64,000 nt of DNA from Strongylocentrotus purpuratus (taxonomy: Eukaryota; Echinodermata; Echinoidea; Camarodonta; Strongylocentrotidae): NCBI RefSeq assembly GCF_000002235.5, contig NW_022145601.1, forward strand, positions 8,009,660 to 8,073,659, given 5' to 3'. A program made the position numbers and the translations under genes. Shown here piece by piece: positions 1 through 10,324 of the stretch. The notes beneath the pieces are model-generated. The model had not been told where the DNA came from. It did no database searches and saw nothing but the letters and a program-made list of their open reading frames with translations. The stretch's first letter is position 1. Each line of letters opens with the position of its first letter.

Positions 1-305
1 TCACTTCTTCATCAGCTCGAGACTTGACCTCGAAACTTGAAACTCGAGCTCGAGAAATTAGCTTGAGATATTTTGCTCAACGTTTCGCGCATAGTGCAAG
101 TCTTCGGGCTGGTGAAGAGGCACCGGACAAATTGTGGGTTATTTTGCAAACTAGCCCAAGAGGCTTGGGATAATTATCTCGACCAAATATCCCGCTAATT
201 GCAACTGCAGGCTGATGAAGATGAAAATTAACTACCGGGAGATATTTGCGATCAGGATAGTTCAAATAGCAGGATTTGGCAATCTCAAGCTGATGAGGAC
301 TGGCC
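1..305. repeat. Foldback repeat, copy 1 (CATCAGCTCGAG ends)
   Basis: The left end reads TTCATCAGCTCGAGACTTG and the right end CAATCTCAAGCTGATGAGG, so the ends are inverted repeats of each other. A second copy lies at about 2743-3006 with the same internal order, including blocks such as CACCGGACAAAT and CCAAATATCCCGCTAATTGC. It looks like a non-autonomous DNA element; no coding capacity is seen. The left edge may be cut by the window. Confidence 0.6.
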
Positions 306-812
306 TATTGAAGCATGGCCCCCCATTCGATGCTTTACATGAGATCGGCATTTTTGTCAGTTTACTCAAAGAACTGGTAATAGACTACATACAAACGGAT
401 GCTGTGTCACACAGAGCTTTAATAGTGTACTTTTTGCATCAATTTAAAATTGATTGGGACACGATTGCAATTTGATAAATGTGTGTATCATAAATCAGAA
501 TAATTTAATAGAAATATCATACATTCGATGGTAAATGCAGTGACTGCGAAAGAAAGCATGTCCTTTAAATGCGATCATTGAACAATATCATCATAAATTT
601 ACTATTTATTGGGTTTTTACCATGATGGGAGAGAAATCCTGTCATGTACATGTACATGCGTTATCTGCATTTTAAGCATGATTCATGAATAATGAATAAA
701 ACATGTTAAAATTTTCATCACATTTTTGTCACCTTTATCACCATAAATTTACTTAGATGATGAACATATTGTCATTTGGGGATGAGAAGAGCCTTAAGTC
801 TATTATAAAACA
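306..812. other. Non-coding, AT-rich
   Basis: I see no gene, RNA or named repeat here. It is AT-rich with scattered short direct repeats, and may be intron or 3' flank of the unnamed minus-strand gene. Confidence 0.4.
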
Positions 813-985
813 TAACACTTAAAGCCCCACTGTCCTACTTGTAGCTACTTGCTCCCTCTGTATAGAAAACTTCCTCAATCGGTGACTGTTGGTCCCCCAT
901 GATCCTCTTTTGCTTATGTTAGTCGAGAGCTGAGTTAATGAGATAGCCACCTGTCAGTGACCTCATCTGTATAAACTACATTTGT
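813..985 (-). mobile_element. TTAA-flanked MITE (piggyBac-like target), truncated
   Basis: This is a minus-orientation copy of a family seen at least five times in the window (also 18556-18732, 36878-37078, 39596-39795 and nested at 57010-57204). Diagnostic words are TACTTGTAGCTACTTG, TTGGTCCCCCATGATCCTC and GAGAGCTGAGTTAATGAGAT. The end near 820 reads TTAAAGCCCCACTG. The other end is lost. Confidence 0.7.
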
Positions 986-1083
986 ACATTTACAGTACTC
1001 TATGATTTTTTTTATCTGCTGATAATACCTGAACATAAATATAAATCATCATTAACAGGTTTTTAATGAATAGTAAGACCCAC

Positions 1084-1264
1084 CTGGGAGAATATGATCA
1101 GAGCCAGAAGAATATTCCATTTCATCGGAGTCCCCCTCTAGATGTGATAAGTGGAATGATCCTTCTGTTGAAAGCCTGCTCTGTTCATGAGGATGGAGTA
1201 TACCAAGTCTTGGGTTGGTCTTACTGGAGGGGTGTATTCTTTCTTGATGGGCAAACCAATGATC
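1084..1264 (-). CDS. Coding exon of an unnamed minus-strand gene
   Basis: Read on the minus strand, TTGCAG directly precedes the exon (acceptor AG at 1266-1265) and CCCAG is followed by GTGGGT (donor GT at 1083-1082). The 181-nt interval is open and gives 60 codons plus one base. The peptide starts DHWFAHQERIHPSSK and ends DEMEYSSGSDHILPG; it is rich in Ser, His and acidic residues and looks disordered. Entry in phase 0 matches the phase-0 exit of the exon at 7305-7642, so the two can be joined directly. I do not recognise a family. The gene probably continues to the left of the window. Confidence 0.45.
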
Positions 1265-1591
1265 CTGCAAAGGTGAACAAAGAAGAGAAAAGGAACTAAA
1301 ATGTTAATAGAGCTTTATCTATCCCTACATTGTGTGTATTTATTAAGAAGAAAAAAAGAATGTTTAAGTCCTTTCATCATGTCATGTTCTTACTAGCCCT
1401 TCTGATATGCGTCAGGCTTTAAGGCAAGTATACTAATCGCGTGATTGAGACAGACACCGACTCTGGCGTCAGCACGAGCGCCTATTATCACTGGTGGACA
1501 GAACAAGTTTAATTTTCTTTTATTAACAATAACATTGTTTCGTTCGTAGAAAATCTACAAACCCCCTGTAAAGCTCTTTCATGGATATTTA

Positions 1592-1850
1592 TAATAATAA
1601 TAATAATAACGTTTTATTTACCCAGGGTAGCCACTTCAGTAATGAAACTCCTCTTCCAGCGGGCCCTGCATAACATAATATGTTACTACTACCATTCTCC
1701 AATCTAATAATGCTGAGCGCCTAGCTAGAAGGCAGAAGGTCCCATAGTTACAGTATAAGTCTTTGGTATGACTCGGCCGGGGTTCGAACCGATGACCTCC
1801 CGTTCATGAGGTGGGCGCTCTAACCATTGAGCCACCATGCCCGGTGTAAC
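1592..1850 (-). mobile_element. tRNA-derived SINE
   Basis: On the minus strand a tRNA-like head occupies roughly 1760-1847, with an A box near TGGTGGCTCAATGGTTAGAG and a B box GGTTCGAACCC, as in Pol III promoters. A body of about 150 bp follows, ending in a TTATTA-rich tail near 1592-1608. The anticodon arm is imperfect, so this is a SINE head rather than a tRNA gene. Confidence 0.75.
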
Positions 1851-1854
1851 ATGG

Positions 1855-2150
1855 ACCAAAGTCAAGTTAATATTCAAACATTTTTTTCTCTTGGTGGGCA
1901 TTAATAGCCACCTGGGTAGAGAGTGGCAAATGTAGATTAATGACTTGCCAAAGGACATTGTGCTGCCTGCACCAGAGCCCTGTTTCACAAAACTTGTCAT
2001 TAGTGACAAATGACAGTTTTTGTTATAAGCTACTGAAATCCTTGCTTCTGATTGGTTATAAGCAGATTTGTCACTGTTTTGGGGGTCCCAGGACTTGAAC
2101 CCATGACCTTCCTATCTCCAGGCAAGTGTTTAAACAACAATGAAACTTCA
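1855..2150 (-). mobile_element. Second SINE, interrupted by a MITE
   Basis: SINE body sequence (CACCTGGGTAGAGAGTGGC, then TTGCCAAAGGACATTGTGC) runs to about 1968. It resumes near 2086 with the tRNA-like B box, seen on the plus strand as GACTTGAACCCATGACC. Between them lies part of the ACAAAACTTGTCAT MITE (about 1971-2082). The MITE is therefore younger than the SINE. Confidence 0.6.
1971..2082 (+). mobile_element. ACAAAACTTGTCAT MITE, partial, nested in a SINE
   Basis: It reads CCCTGTTTCACAAAACTTG, then the family core TAAGCTACTGAAATCCTTGC and TCTGATTGGTTAT. The right terminal inverted repeat is missing. Better copies lie at 27029-27176, 37309-37456, 47944-48090, 60460-60599 and 62195-62328. 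Confidence 0.7.
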
Positions 2151-2742
2151 TTTTGCTACCTAATAATTCATGATGCTGTCACCTGAATATGAATCGCACA
2201 ATCAGTATTGCTGTGTTATGAATACAAAAAATATTGACACGCACACAAACTTAATAGTCTTAAACCAAAGATAACCATGTTATAGAGGGATTTTATGGAA
2301 GTATTCATCATAGATTCTTTTTAGAATGTAATCTCTTTACAAGAGCTTCACACCTTTAAAGTGGAGTTATTTTGTTGCACTGATTGTTGACTCAGCAAAT
2401 GCTTATGATGTGTAAATTGTTAAAGGTGTAAATATTGAATAATAAGTCTCTTAGCACCTTTTTAGTGATCACCACTACATTCCAAAAGGGCCATTGACAT
2501 GTTTCCTTGGCTACAACTAAAAATGCTGATGTTTCGTGGGGGCAGAAAACATTAAAATTTTTGGTGCAGTAGATGGTTTGAACATGTTATGTTTTTGCAT
2601 CTCATATTGTCACCCAGAGGGAAATGGATGACGTACATGTATGTCAATGTAAATAGGTATGTCTTCATCAGCTTGAGATTGCCAAATGCCCCGCTTTTTC
2701 TGATTTGGGGTGATTAGGGAAATAAGCCCAAAGTTACAAATC

Positions 2743-3006
2743 GCCTATTCATCAGCTCGAAACTTGAGCTCGAGATATTTTGCTCAGCTTCCATGCATAA
2801 TGCGAGTCTTCGATCGGGCTGGTGAAGACGCACCGGACAAATAGCGGGATATTTTGCAAACTAGTCCAAGATATCTTGGGATGATTATCTAGACCAAATA
2901 TCCCGCTAATTGCAACTGGGGGCTGACGAAGACGCAAATTAGCTGGATGATTAATAGTTAAAATAGCAGGTTATTTGGTTACCTTGAGTTGATGAGGACC
3001 TGCCTA
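2743..3006. repeat. Foldback repeat, copy 2 (CATCAGCTCGAG ends)
   Basis: This is the same element as at 1-305: the left end is TTCATCAGCTCGAAACTTG, the right end CTTGAGTTGATGAGGACC, and the internal words are the same. The two copies are diverged by small insertions. Confidence 0.6.
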
Positions 3007-3301
3007 CTGAGAAAATAAGCTCTTTGGAGCAGATGAAAGAAGGCTTTCAGGCGTCAAATTTTGCAAAAGAACAAATTCATCCTCGAGAAAAAAATTGTGC
3101 AGGCATGCATGAAATAAAGCATGAGCATATACTGCATTTGTACGAGCAATGGATGCATGCTGAATTGCTAATGGCACTACAATCATTTACACTACACAGC
3201 ATGCGATGACTCAAGACCCAGCTCTAATGCAAGTAAAAAAAAATCACTATACACAGTATCCAAGCCCATGTCATCATGTACAGTGTATGTCTTGTCCAAG
3301 C

Positions 3302-3690
3302 GCTATTAAAGAGAAGGTTGAGTTCTGGGAAGAGGTGAAAATAATTTGTGAGCGTTATCATTCTTATTATGCAAGTGTGGAAGAACATCAGATAAGACAT
3401 GTTCTCTGAAAAGCATGGCTCTTCAAATGCCTTCACATTCTAAATATTTCATGTAACATCGTAAAACTCCGGGTAGGATTTTTATGCCACGTGTTCGTGT
3501 AGTCCCATATACATCTTTCTGTGTACAGTGTTTGTAACTTTACCAAGACTTGGCCAAATTTCTTATCATTTTGATGATTCCAGAACCTTGCAATACACAC
3601 AAATTCTTATATGCTAGATGATCACCCTATGATCGATTCCACACCGTTTCTTTCACAATGCAATCGCATGACCAGAACTCAACTTCATCT
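3302..3690. repeat. Dispersed repeat of about 390 bp, copy 1
   Basis: It starts AAAGAGAAGGTTGAGTTCTG and continues through CCCATATACATCTTTCTGTG to CAATGCAATCGCATGACC. A near-identical copy lies at 33056-33450 and a partial one at about 21395-21605. All three are in the same orientation. No terminal repeats or coding capacity are evident. Confidence 0.7.
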
Positions 3691-5867
3691 TTAAGTCACC
3701 AGCCATTACAATCCTTTGTTTTTTAAAAATTTATTCTTTTGCTAGCTACAATGTACTTACAAGTATGTACATGTATGAGTATATATTCTTTGTACATGTA
3801 ACTTGCTGCTGTAATGGATATCAAATGTTCTTCTAAACTTTGCAAGAACAAGTGAATTCCTTTCTTTCATTTTCTTTCATTTTCTTTGGGCAAAACTTGA
3901 ACAGAATTTTTAATTCTATGAAACAGAAGACAATCAATTTAGAGTAGATTTTAAGAATTCCCTTTAAAATGTTGATGAGTGTCACTTTTCAATCCATTAC
4001 TGATTGATTAACAATAATAATCAATTAATGCTTCAATGCAAACAATCTAGTTCATTTACCCTCTGAAATTTCAGTTGCAGACCTGATAAATGACACTATA
4101 CAATAAAATATGCTCATGACTTTAAAATATACATTTTCATAGAATTTTAAATTTTGAAATCAAATAGCCTTATGAATCAAGCAAATTAGACACACAATTA
4201 AACTCACTCAACAGTTGAATTATCCCATGCACAATGCTACATGTAATACAGCTCAAAAAATTCAAAGACTGAAGTTTAAGATAAATGCTACCTGGTGGGA
4301 AGTGAACCGCGCCGGCCGGGTACCTACTGTACCCTACTTCTAAAATGCTGGAGAACATTTGTTCTCTGATGACGGATGCAAGAGTCAACACCTATTAAAT
4401 CACTGCACAATGGTCAATATTCTTCTTCTTCTTCGTGATGAACAAACATCCCTCAAGTTCAATAGCAGTTGAAGGATGTCCATCTCCAATCTCAAGTCAA
4501 CATTATGAAAACTTATACCAAGAAAGAAACCCAGAAGTACACACAGGGGCAAGCTTCTGAAAGCCTTTAGAGGTCAAAGAGTCAATAACCGTCCATAGCA
4601 ACACCCAAAGGCAAGCCCAAGATCAATATTACAGGATGAATTCCCTGAGGATGGATGTGAAAATGCTCATTGGAGTACAGCTTGCAGGCCCGCACAAAGC
4701 CTTGTCGGTCGTAATGCCTCACAGAGTGTCCGAACTTTGAGATATTGAGACTACTACATAGACTGCATGGTCTATTGCCCACCATAGGCTCTGTACTGTA
4801 GCTGCTCCAGACAGACACAGTCAGAGACCGACATAGATAGGCTCTGTCAAAGGCTTTAGGAATCAAAGTAAAGCATCAAATTGGTGCATGCAGAGTGCAG
4901 ACTAGGAGAGGGATGAGTAATGCTCGTTCAAGCAAAAACTAAAACAAATTTTGTCTGAATTGTGAGACTATGTTGAGTTGTCGACACTGAACTGAACGGT
5001 CGACTGGCATCTGTACTGTAGGAACTGTTCTATAGCTGCTCTTGAAACAGCCAGAAATTATAGGTACATGCTGATGCAGTTAGGCAAGGCTCAAGGCTTT
5101 GTGGAGTTTATGTTCTATTAAAGTGTTAAATAGAGTCTGATCAGTCTGTGCTTGCAGACTAATTGGAGAATGTGATGTGTACATTGTTGGAGGATGGTAT
5201 TGCAAAAGGGAACATGGAGGAATGCAAGAGATGTTGGTACAGGTGAATGAGGTATGGATGAGAGAATGGTTTGAAATGGGAGAAAGGATTTGAGAAAAGA
5301 TTAAGAGACTAAAATTCAGGTAGGCATCTTGATAAAAATGTAAATAATTTGAAAAGGTGAAATACTTATAAAGGACCCCGTCCCCTATTGAAAAAAAATG
5401 GTAATCTACTTTTAATATTTGCCTACACTGTACCATCACATATGCAGTTCACAGATTACAGTAATGCTGGAAATAAAAATATATAATACTTTTTTTTTTA
5501 CACAGAATTCAAACACCCTATCTATCTCTCTCTCTTTGTAATTCTTTCTCTCATCCTCAAGCAAGAAGTCTATACATGTATGTTACTATAATGTTAGTTT
5601 CTCTTTCTCTCTCCTTTCTCTCTAACTTACATTTATTTCGGATCTGCTCCAGCCTGAGCACTGCCTGACCTGCTCTATCTATTCTCACATAAATTCAATC
5701 AAATGCCTTTCCAGATTGGGACCAACGCAGTAGTATTGCTTTGTACATACGTTCTTGTAAAATATAATCCATCCCTTCGCACATCCCAAAACGCCATTTT
5801 GAAAAATCATCGATTTGGAGGACTGCCATTTGCACTGCTGGAAAACCCAACAAAAAGATATTGTTTG
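3691..5867. other. No recognised gene or repeat
   Basis: I searched both strands. An open minus-strand stretch at 4866-4582 and one at 4391-4280 lack convincing splice signals and resemble no family I know. The rest is AT-rich with a CTCTCT-rich patch near 5525-5625. It is probably intron of the unnamed minus-strand gene. Confidence 0.35.
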
Positions 5868-6125
5868 TTTAAAGGGCATGTCCACTCCAAATATAATTTT
5901 TTTCATTAGAAGCAGAAAAAGCAGACAAACCAATCATAAAAAGTTTGAGCAAAATCGGATAACGGAATAAAAAAAAATCGGAATAAGAAAGTTATGAATT
6001 CTTATTGACATGAAAAACTTTGAAAATCACAAGACAAATTGGCAACTCACTCATGAGTACACTAATTGTGTTCTTTATATTGATAGTATAAATTTCCATT
6101 TCCCCCCTAAAAATCCTATTTCCTC
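5868..6125 (+). mobile_element. TTAA/AGGGAAAGTCCACCC foldback element, left half only
   Basis: It begins TTTAAAGGGCATGTCCACTC and carries the family words GCAGAAAAAGCAGA, GTTTGAGCAAAATCGGATAA and AAGAAAGTTATGAATT. The complete relative is at 9436-9984. The right inverted half is not found. Confidence 0.65.
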
Positions 6126-6345
6126 ACACCAGCATCCAACTTATATTGAATATTGATAGTAATATGTTTTTGTGTGGATTCACTAACATAGAGTAATTAT
6201 TTTTTCAGTTAAATCATGAAAATTTGAATTTTGATAAACTATTTTATACATGTGTACATATCAATGCTTAAAAATATACAATATTCAGAAAATAATATTG
6301 ACTCTTCAAAGTTTATAAAAAATGTTGTGAAATTTCAGGCATGCA

Positions 6346-7126
6346 ATAGAGTAAAGGAGCCCGTAATCGGCCAGCTCCAGTTTTCAGCCGATTGGTTGGA
6401 TGCAAGGTAAAATCACTCTAAAATACATCGCATAATAGCATAACACATATCCCACACATACCATACCATGCCAGTGTCACTGAAGAACCACATTTGCAAT
6501 GGAAAATATATATTAAAATATCACATTTTAGCGATGTAATCGCCGGTCCCGCTACCCAAATCTGAAAAATCGAGTATCTTACGCGTGTCTGTAAGAAATA
6601 TTGGTACCATAAAATGAGCTTTATTTCAAGTATTTTTCAGATTTAAAGCCTGATTTTGTGCTAGTCGCAAGCTCAAAAGTATGTCATCGCATGTATTAAA
6701 TCAATGCAGCCGCACACCGCGACGCACACACGATATCTCTGTCTAATTCAGATTCCAACTTTTGATCACCGCTGTGCCTGTCTTCGGCCAGGCGAGCACC
6801 AGGGAGCTCCGGCGTGGGATACCTGCTCCGCCCGCTTGTGCTGTACATCAGCGCGGAAACGCACGGCGCGCGCGAGCGCTTCCTATTGACTTTGTACATG
6901 CGGCCGTAAACTGAAACGCTCGGCCGATAACAGGCTCCAAAACAGTGAAAATTGAAATGAATATTGTCATGGCAATTCGTGATTTTTTTCTGGGATTCTT
7001 TTTTTGTTTAAATAATAATAATATTTGCTTCATGATTTGAACAAGAAATGATAATAAATAGGAAGTAAAGAGTCCTAAAAATAGGATTTTGTCTTAAGTG
7101 GCCGAAAACGGGCTCCTTTACTCTAT
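6346..7126. mobile_element. 781-bp non-autonomous element with long terminal inverted repeats
   Basis: The left end ATAGAGTAAAGGAGCCCG (6346-6363) is the exact reverse complement of the right end CGGGCTCCTTTACTCTAT (7109-7126). The match extends imperfectly inward through TAATCGGCCA against TGGCCGAAAA. The middle includes a GC-rich block at about 6775-6905. No transposase is seen. The family is not identified. Confidence 0.8.
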
Positions 7127-7304
7127 GTACAGTAATACAAATCCTTTAACGTGGGCACTGCAACCTACAGTTCAAGCCCAAACATGCATGTGGGCAGTTT
7201 TCCAACTTTACAAAATGAAGTTCTACACAAAGTGACACTGTGTTCTGAATGAGTGACTAAACTCAGTTAAGGTAATTAAAATTAAATTAAATTAAATGTC
7301 TTAC

Positions 7305-7642
7305 CTCAGACATATATCTTTCAGAGTCAGACAACCTCCTGTTTGGCTCCTCAAACATCGTATCCAATACATCCGTTTCACCTGATTGTATTTGTGAATT
7401 ATTATCACGAGAACTTGCACCATTCACCTGGGCTCTGCTTCTCCCTGAAGACCTTGTGCTACATCCAAAAGCATCCCGCTGGCTCTGTGATAAAGTCCCC
7501 TTGCCAGAGTATGCCGAGGCATTTGTCTGCTTGGGGCCATTTCCACTGTATACCGAACCGTTCCGATCCGTGTCTTCTAAGACATTAAAGTGTGGAACAT
7601 TGGATTGCCTCCTCCCATCCTCAAGAAATTCCTTGCCATCAT
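7305..7642 (-). CDS. Coding exon of an unnamed minus-strand gene
   Basis: On the minus strand the exon follows CAAGTGCAG (AG at 7644-7643) and ends TCTGAG before GTAAGA (GT at 7304-7303). It is open for 338 nt, entering one base into a codon and leaving at a codon boundary. The peptide is hydrophilic and rich in Ser, Asn and Gly, with two similar pieces, SVYSGNGPKQTNASA and AYSGKGTLSQSQ. It ends in a more ordered-looking stretch, DTMFEEPNRRLSDSERYMSE. The incoming phase fits the candidate first exon at 9287-9371 and the outgoing phase fits the exon at 1084-1264. I do not recognise the family. Confidence 0.5.
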
Positions 7643-8440
7643 CTGCACTTGAAAAGTACATCGTGATCAGGAAATCTCATTGTGTGCTAGCACTGGTGCT
7701 TCAGCTTCTAACATGCATGTTTCCATTAGGCCGGTACACCTGATTAAAACAACGAAAAGGTGAAAATAATTAACAGAAGTTAAAATAAAAGTATTGATAC
7801 AGACTACCGAGGTCAAATCTTGAAGTACATGTGTGTGAAGGCCTACATGTTTATTGCATTTCTCATTCTCTGGTACCATTTTCAATTTTTTTTTTTATTC
7901 TTAACTCTAGACCCCTCTACTGCTCTAGATCTAGACCTAGACTAGATCTAGAAGGTCTAGACCCTATTCATTTAAATAATTGCAGTTTTCCTAAAAATTA
8001 ATTTTTTTAAAATCCAATCCTGTGGAATTGCGACTAAGCCTAAGGGTAAAGGCTATGTCGTGGCTCCTAAAGTTATGACTGTCTTGTCGTCGTATTCGAG
8101 GATTGGGCACTTGCTGTTCAGTCAAGGTCACAAAAATCATAACAAAGTCACAGACACTAGACAGTCACTATCATATCATGCACATGTTTGCTGAAGAGAG
8201 CGCACAGCCTAGCTTTATCATAATTCATATAATAAAGAAAGTCATTCTGCACATGTTGGCTAAATTCAAAGGTACTATGTCCCTTTTGCAGCAAACCTCA
8301 AATTTTGTGGAACTTTGCAGGAATTATGAATAGTCTATGTCTGTAGACTATGTCCTAGACTATCTGTGAAATTTAAACGTTAGCAGTGTCCTCATATTCA
8401 AATTATGCAAGAAAACCCGTTTACTTGCTAGACTTCACTG
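7643..8440. other. Intron-like sequence with TCTAGA-rich patch
   Basis: No gene is visible. A low-complexity run of TCTAGA/CTAGAC words lies at 7905-7965, and the word GCACAGCCTAGCTTT occurs at about 8203 and again at about 8851. The region probably lies within an intron of the minus-strand gene. Confidence 0.35.
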
Positions 8441-8711
8441 TCAGACACTATGGAGTGACTGACTGGCTTTTTTTCTTCTTTGGTAATAACATACATGAAA
8501 AGACTTGTAAAGGGTACATGAGCATTTGTCTACATCAATAACCCACTTCTTGTGATGGCCAAGATTAAACCGATTGAATCTTTGCGCAGCATAAAACGTA
8601 TGACCATTCGGTACAATTGTCTGAAAATCAAGACTATTACTTTTGGGCTCTATAGCCCTAAAGTCGATTTGAGAACTAATAGTCATTATTTTCCCACTTG
8701 AAGACATTTTC
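8441..8711 (-). CDS. Possible coding exon or short ORF, unidentified
   Basis: A minus-strand open frame starts with ATG after GGGGCTTGAAA and encodes about 88 residues beginning MSSSGKIMTISSQIDFRAI. A central part, FYAAQRFNRFNLGHHKKW, has balanced composition. No family is recognised. A possible donor CAT/GTATGT lies inside it near 8493. Its phases do not force it into the neighbouring gene model. It could be an alternative first exon, an independent small gene, or chance. Confidence 0.2.
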
Positions 8712-9286
8712 AAGCCCCACCTTTTTTAGGGAAGTTCTAAATAGGCCTAGACTCTAGAATAGATCTAGTCTAGGTTCTAGATCTAGATTTCTTTCAACTG
8801 ACAACTGCAGTTGGAATTTAGGGCCTGCAAATGGGACATACTTTAAGAGAGAGCACAGCCTAGCTTTCCTGACCCGCACCCCCTCCCCCCTCGCAACCCC
8901 GGCCCTAGCCCCTTTTCCACACCAAAAAAAAATCACACACAATTGGGCACGTTGGAGCTCTCTGGCCTTCTGTGCTGTAACGCCAGGGAGCTGCCGCCCG
9001 CTGCCGCCCCGACGCGTACGCCTTCGGCATAGGCGTCGGAGCTCCCTGGATCACCTGGGCTGGAGTAAGGCACGTATGGGACTGGGCATTTCAATCATTG
9101 GTTGAATCATGCATCGCTGTGAAGTTATACAACAGTTAAATTTCCACAATAACATTTTGAATAAATAGCACATATACTTACGCATTGGTTTACTCCAAAA
9201 TCCTTCATTCAAAGAGAGGGAAAATGAACGAAATTATGAGCACTTTCATAAAAACCGCTAATGATCTAGCGATCGATATCATTTAC

Positions 9287-9371
9287 GTTTAAAACCACTG
9301 AAATGGAGAAACTGCCAAGACCTAAGCGCGCTGGATCGGCAAAATTTGTTGAAGCTTGCGCATGCCGCCAT
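9287..9371 (-). CDS. Candidate first coding exon with presequence-like N terminus
   Basis: On the minus strand the ATG lies inside a YY1-type motif (AAGATGGCGGC), a common arrangement at metazoan starts. The 28 codons read MAACASFNKFCRSSALRS followed by WQFLHFSGFK, then one base before GTAAAT (donor GT at 9286-9285). The peptide has no acidic residue and several Arg/Lys spaced among Ser, Ala and hydrophobic residues, the profile of a mitochondrial targeting presequence. The exit phase matches the entry of the exon at 7305-7642, giving a His codon across the join. The join and the targeting are inference. Confidence 0.35.
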
Positions 9372-9420
9372 CTTGCTTTCTTCTGGCAGTATTCTACATT
9401 TGCGCATCCCTTCGTTTTTG
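9340..9420 (-). promoter_or_regulatory. YY1/NRF1-like promoter block
   Basis: The plus strand reads GCGCATGCCGCCATCTTG at 9358-9375. Read on the minus strand this contains a perfect YY1 motif, AAGATGGCGGC, directly followed by a near NRF1 half site (GCATGCGCA). Such pairs mark housekeeping promoters, and NRF1/YY1 sites are frequent at nuclear genes for mitochondrial proteins. Confidence 0.5.
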
Positions 9421-9435
9421 TGATTGAAAACACAT

Positions 9436-9984
9436 TTAAAGGGAAAGTCCACCCCCAAAATAAGTTTGTTTCGATAGAGGCAGAATAATAAGAAAATCAG
9501 GTGAGTGAAAGTTTGAGCAAATTCTGGATGAAAATAAGAAAGTTATGAATTATTGAAGTTGTGATCAATCAAATACAAATCGGCAACTCTGTGACTTATT
9601 ATACGAGCTCTCCTTCATTTGCTTTGTGCATAATATTCCATAAAATCATGTTTTCTTCGTTATTGATGACGGAATATATATTTCTTCCTTGCAGGGGGAG
9701 TATAGAAACATATTTGCAATTATTATATTTAGGGTGCATGTATGGTTGAAATTTTTCTTGAGGAAAAATGAAAATTTTAGATTTTTTTAGTACTGAGCAA
9801 ATGGAAGTTGAGCTCGCATGATACGTCATAGAGTTGCCAATTTGTGTTTGATTGATCACAACTTAAAAAAATCCTAACTTCCTTATTTTTAATCGGAATT
9901 TGCTCAAACTTTCACTGACTTGTTTCTCTCATTTTTCTACTCCTATTAAAACTAACTTAATTCCAGGGTGGACTTTCCCTTTAA
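9436..9984. mobile_element. Complete TTAA-flanked foldback MITE, about 549 bp
   Basis: The left end TTAAAGGGAAAGTCCACCC and right end GGGTGGACTTTCCCTTTAA are inverted copies flanked by TTAA. The two arms stay complementary for more than 100 bp (for example AAGTTGTGATCAATCAAA against TTTGATTGATCACAACTT). No ORF of note. TTAA duplication suggests piggyBac-type mobilisation. Relatives are at 5868-6125, 14128-14320 and 18733-19285. Confidence 0.85.
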
Positions 9985-10324
9985 TTTATTTTGTCTCTTT
10001 TAAAAAAAATCAAATCAACACTACAATCGCATCTTTACATTTATAGTTATGTTGTAGTTTTCAAGCACAGTAGAAGTATATATGTCAGCGCTTTTATACA
10101 TGAATTAAACAAAATATCTTTTTCTTAATTAATTGTCTTTAATATCAATATTTAATAGAGTTGTTTGGGGTTTGCTTTATTATCATTATTATTAGTAGCC
10201 TAGCAGTAGTATTAGTAGTAGTAGTAGTGTTAGTAGTATTTGTATTACTATTACTGCACTCTGTTGTCAATTATTATCATTATCATCAATTACATTGTAA
10301 CACTGATGATGATAATTGTTGTTA

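Noticed and set aside
1760-1847. tRNA gene on the minus strand
   Set aside because: Attached to a SINE body; anticodon loop of wrong size.
4582-4866. Minus-strand frame of 94 codons
   Set aside because: No acceptor/donor pair, no recognised family, no link to the neighbouring exon phases.
9303-9488. Plus-strand frame starting MEKLPRPKRAGSAK
   Set aside because: It runs from the promoter block into a MITE; it overlaps the better-supported minus-strand exon.
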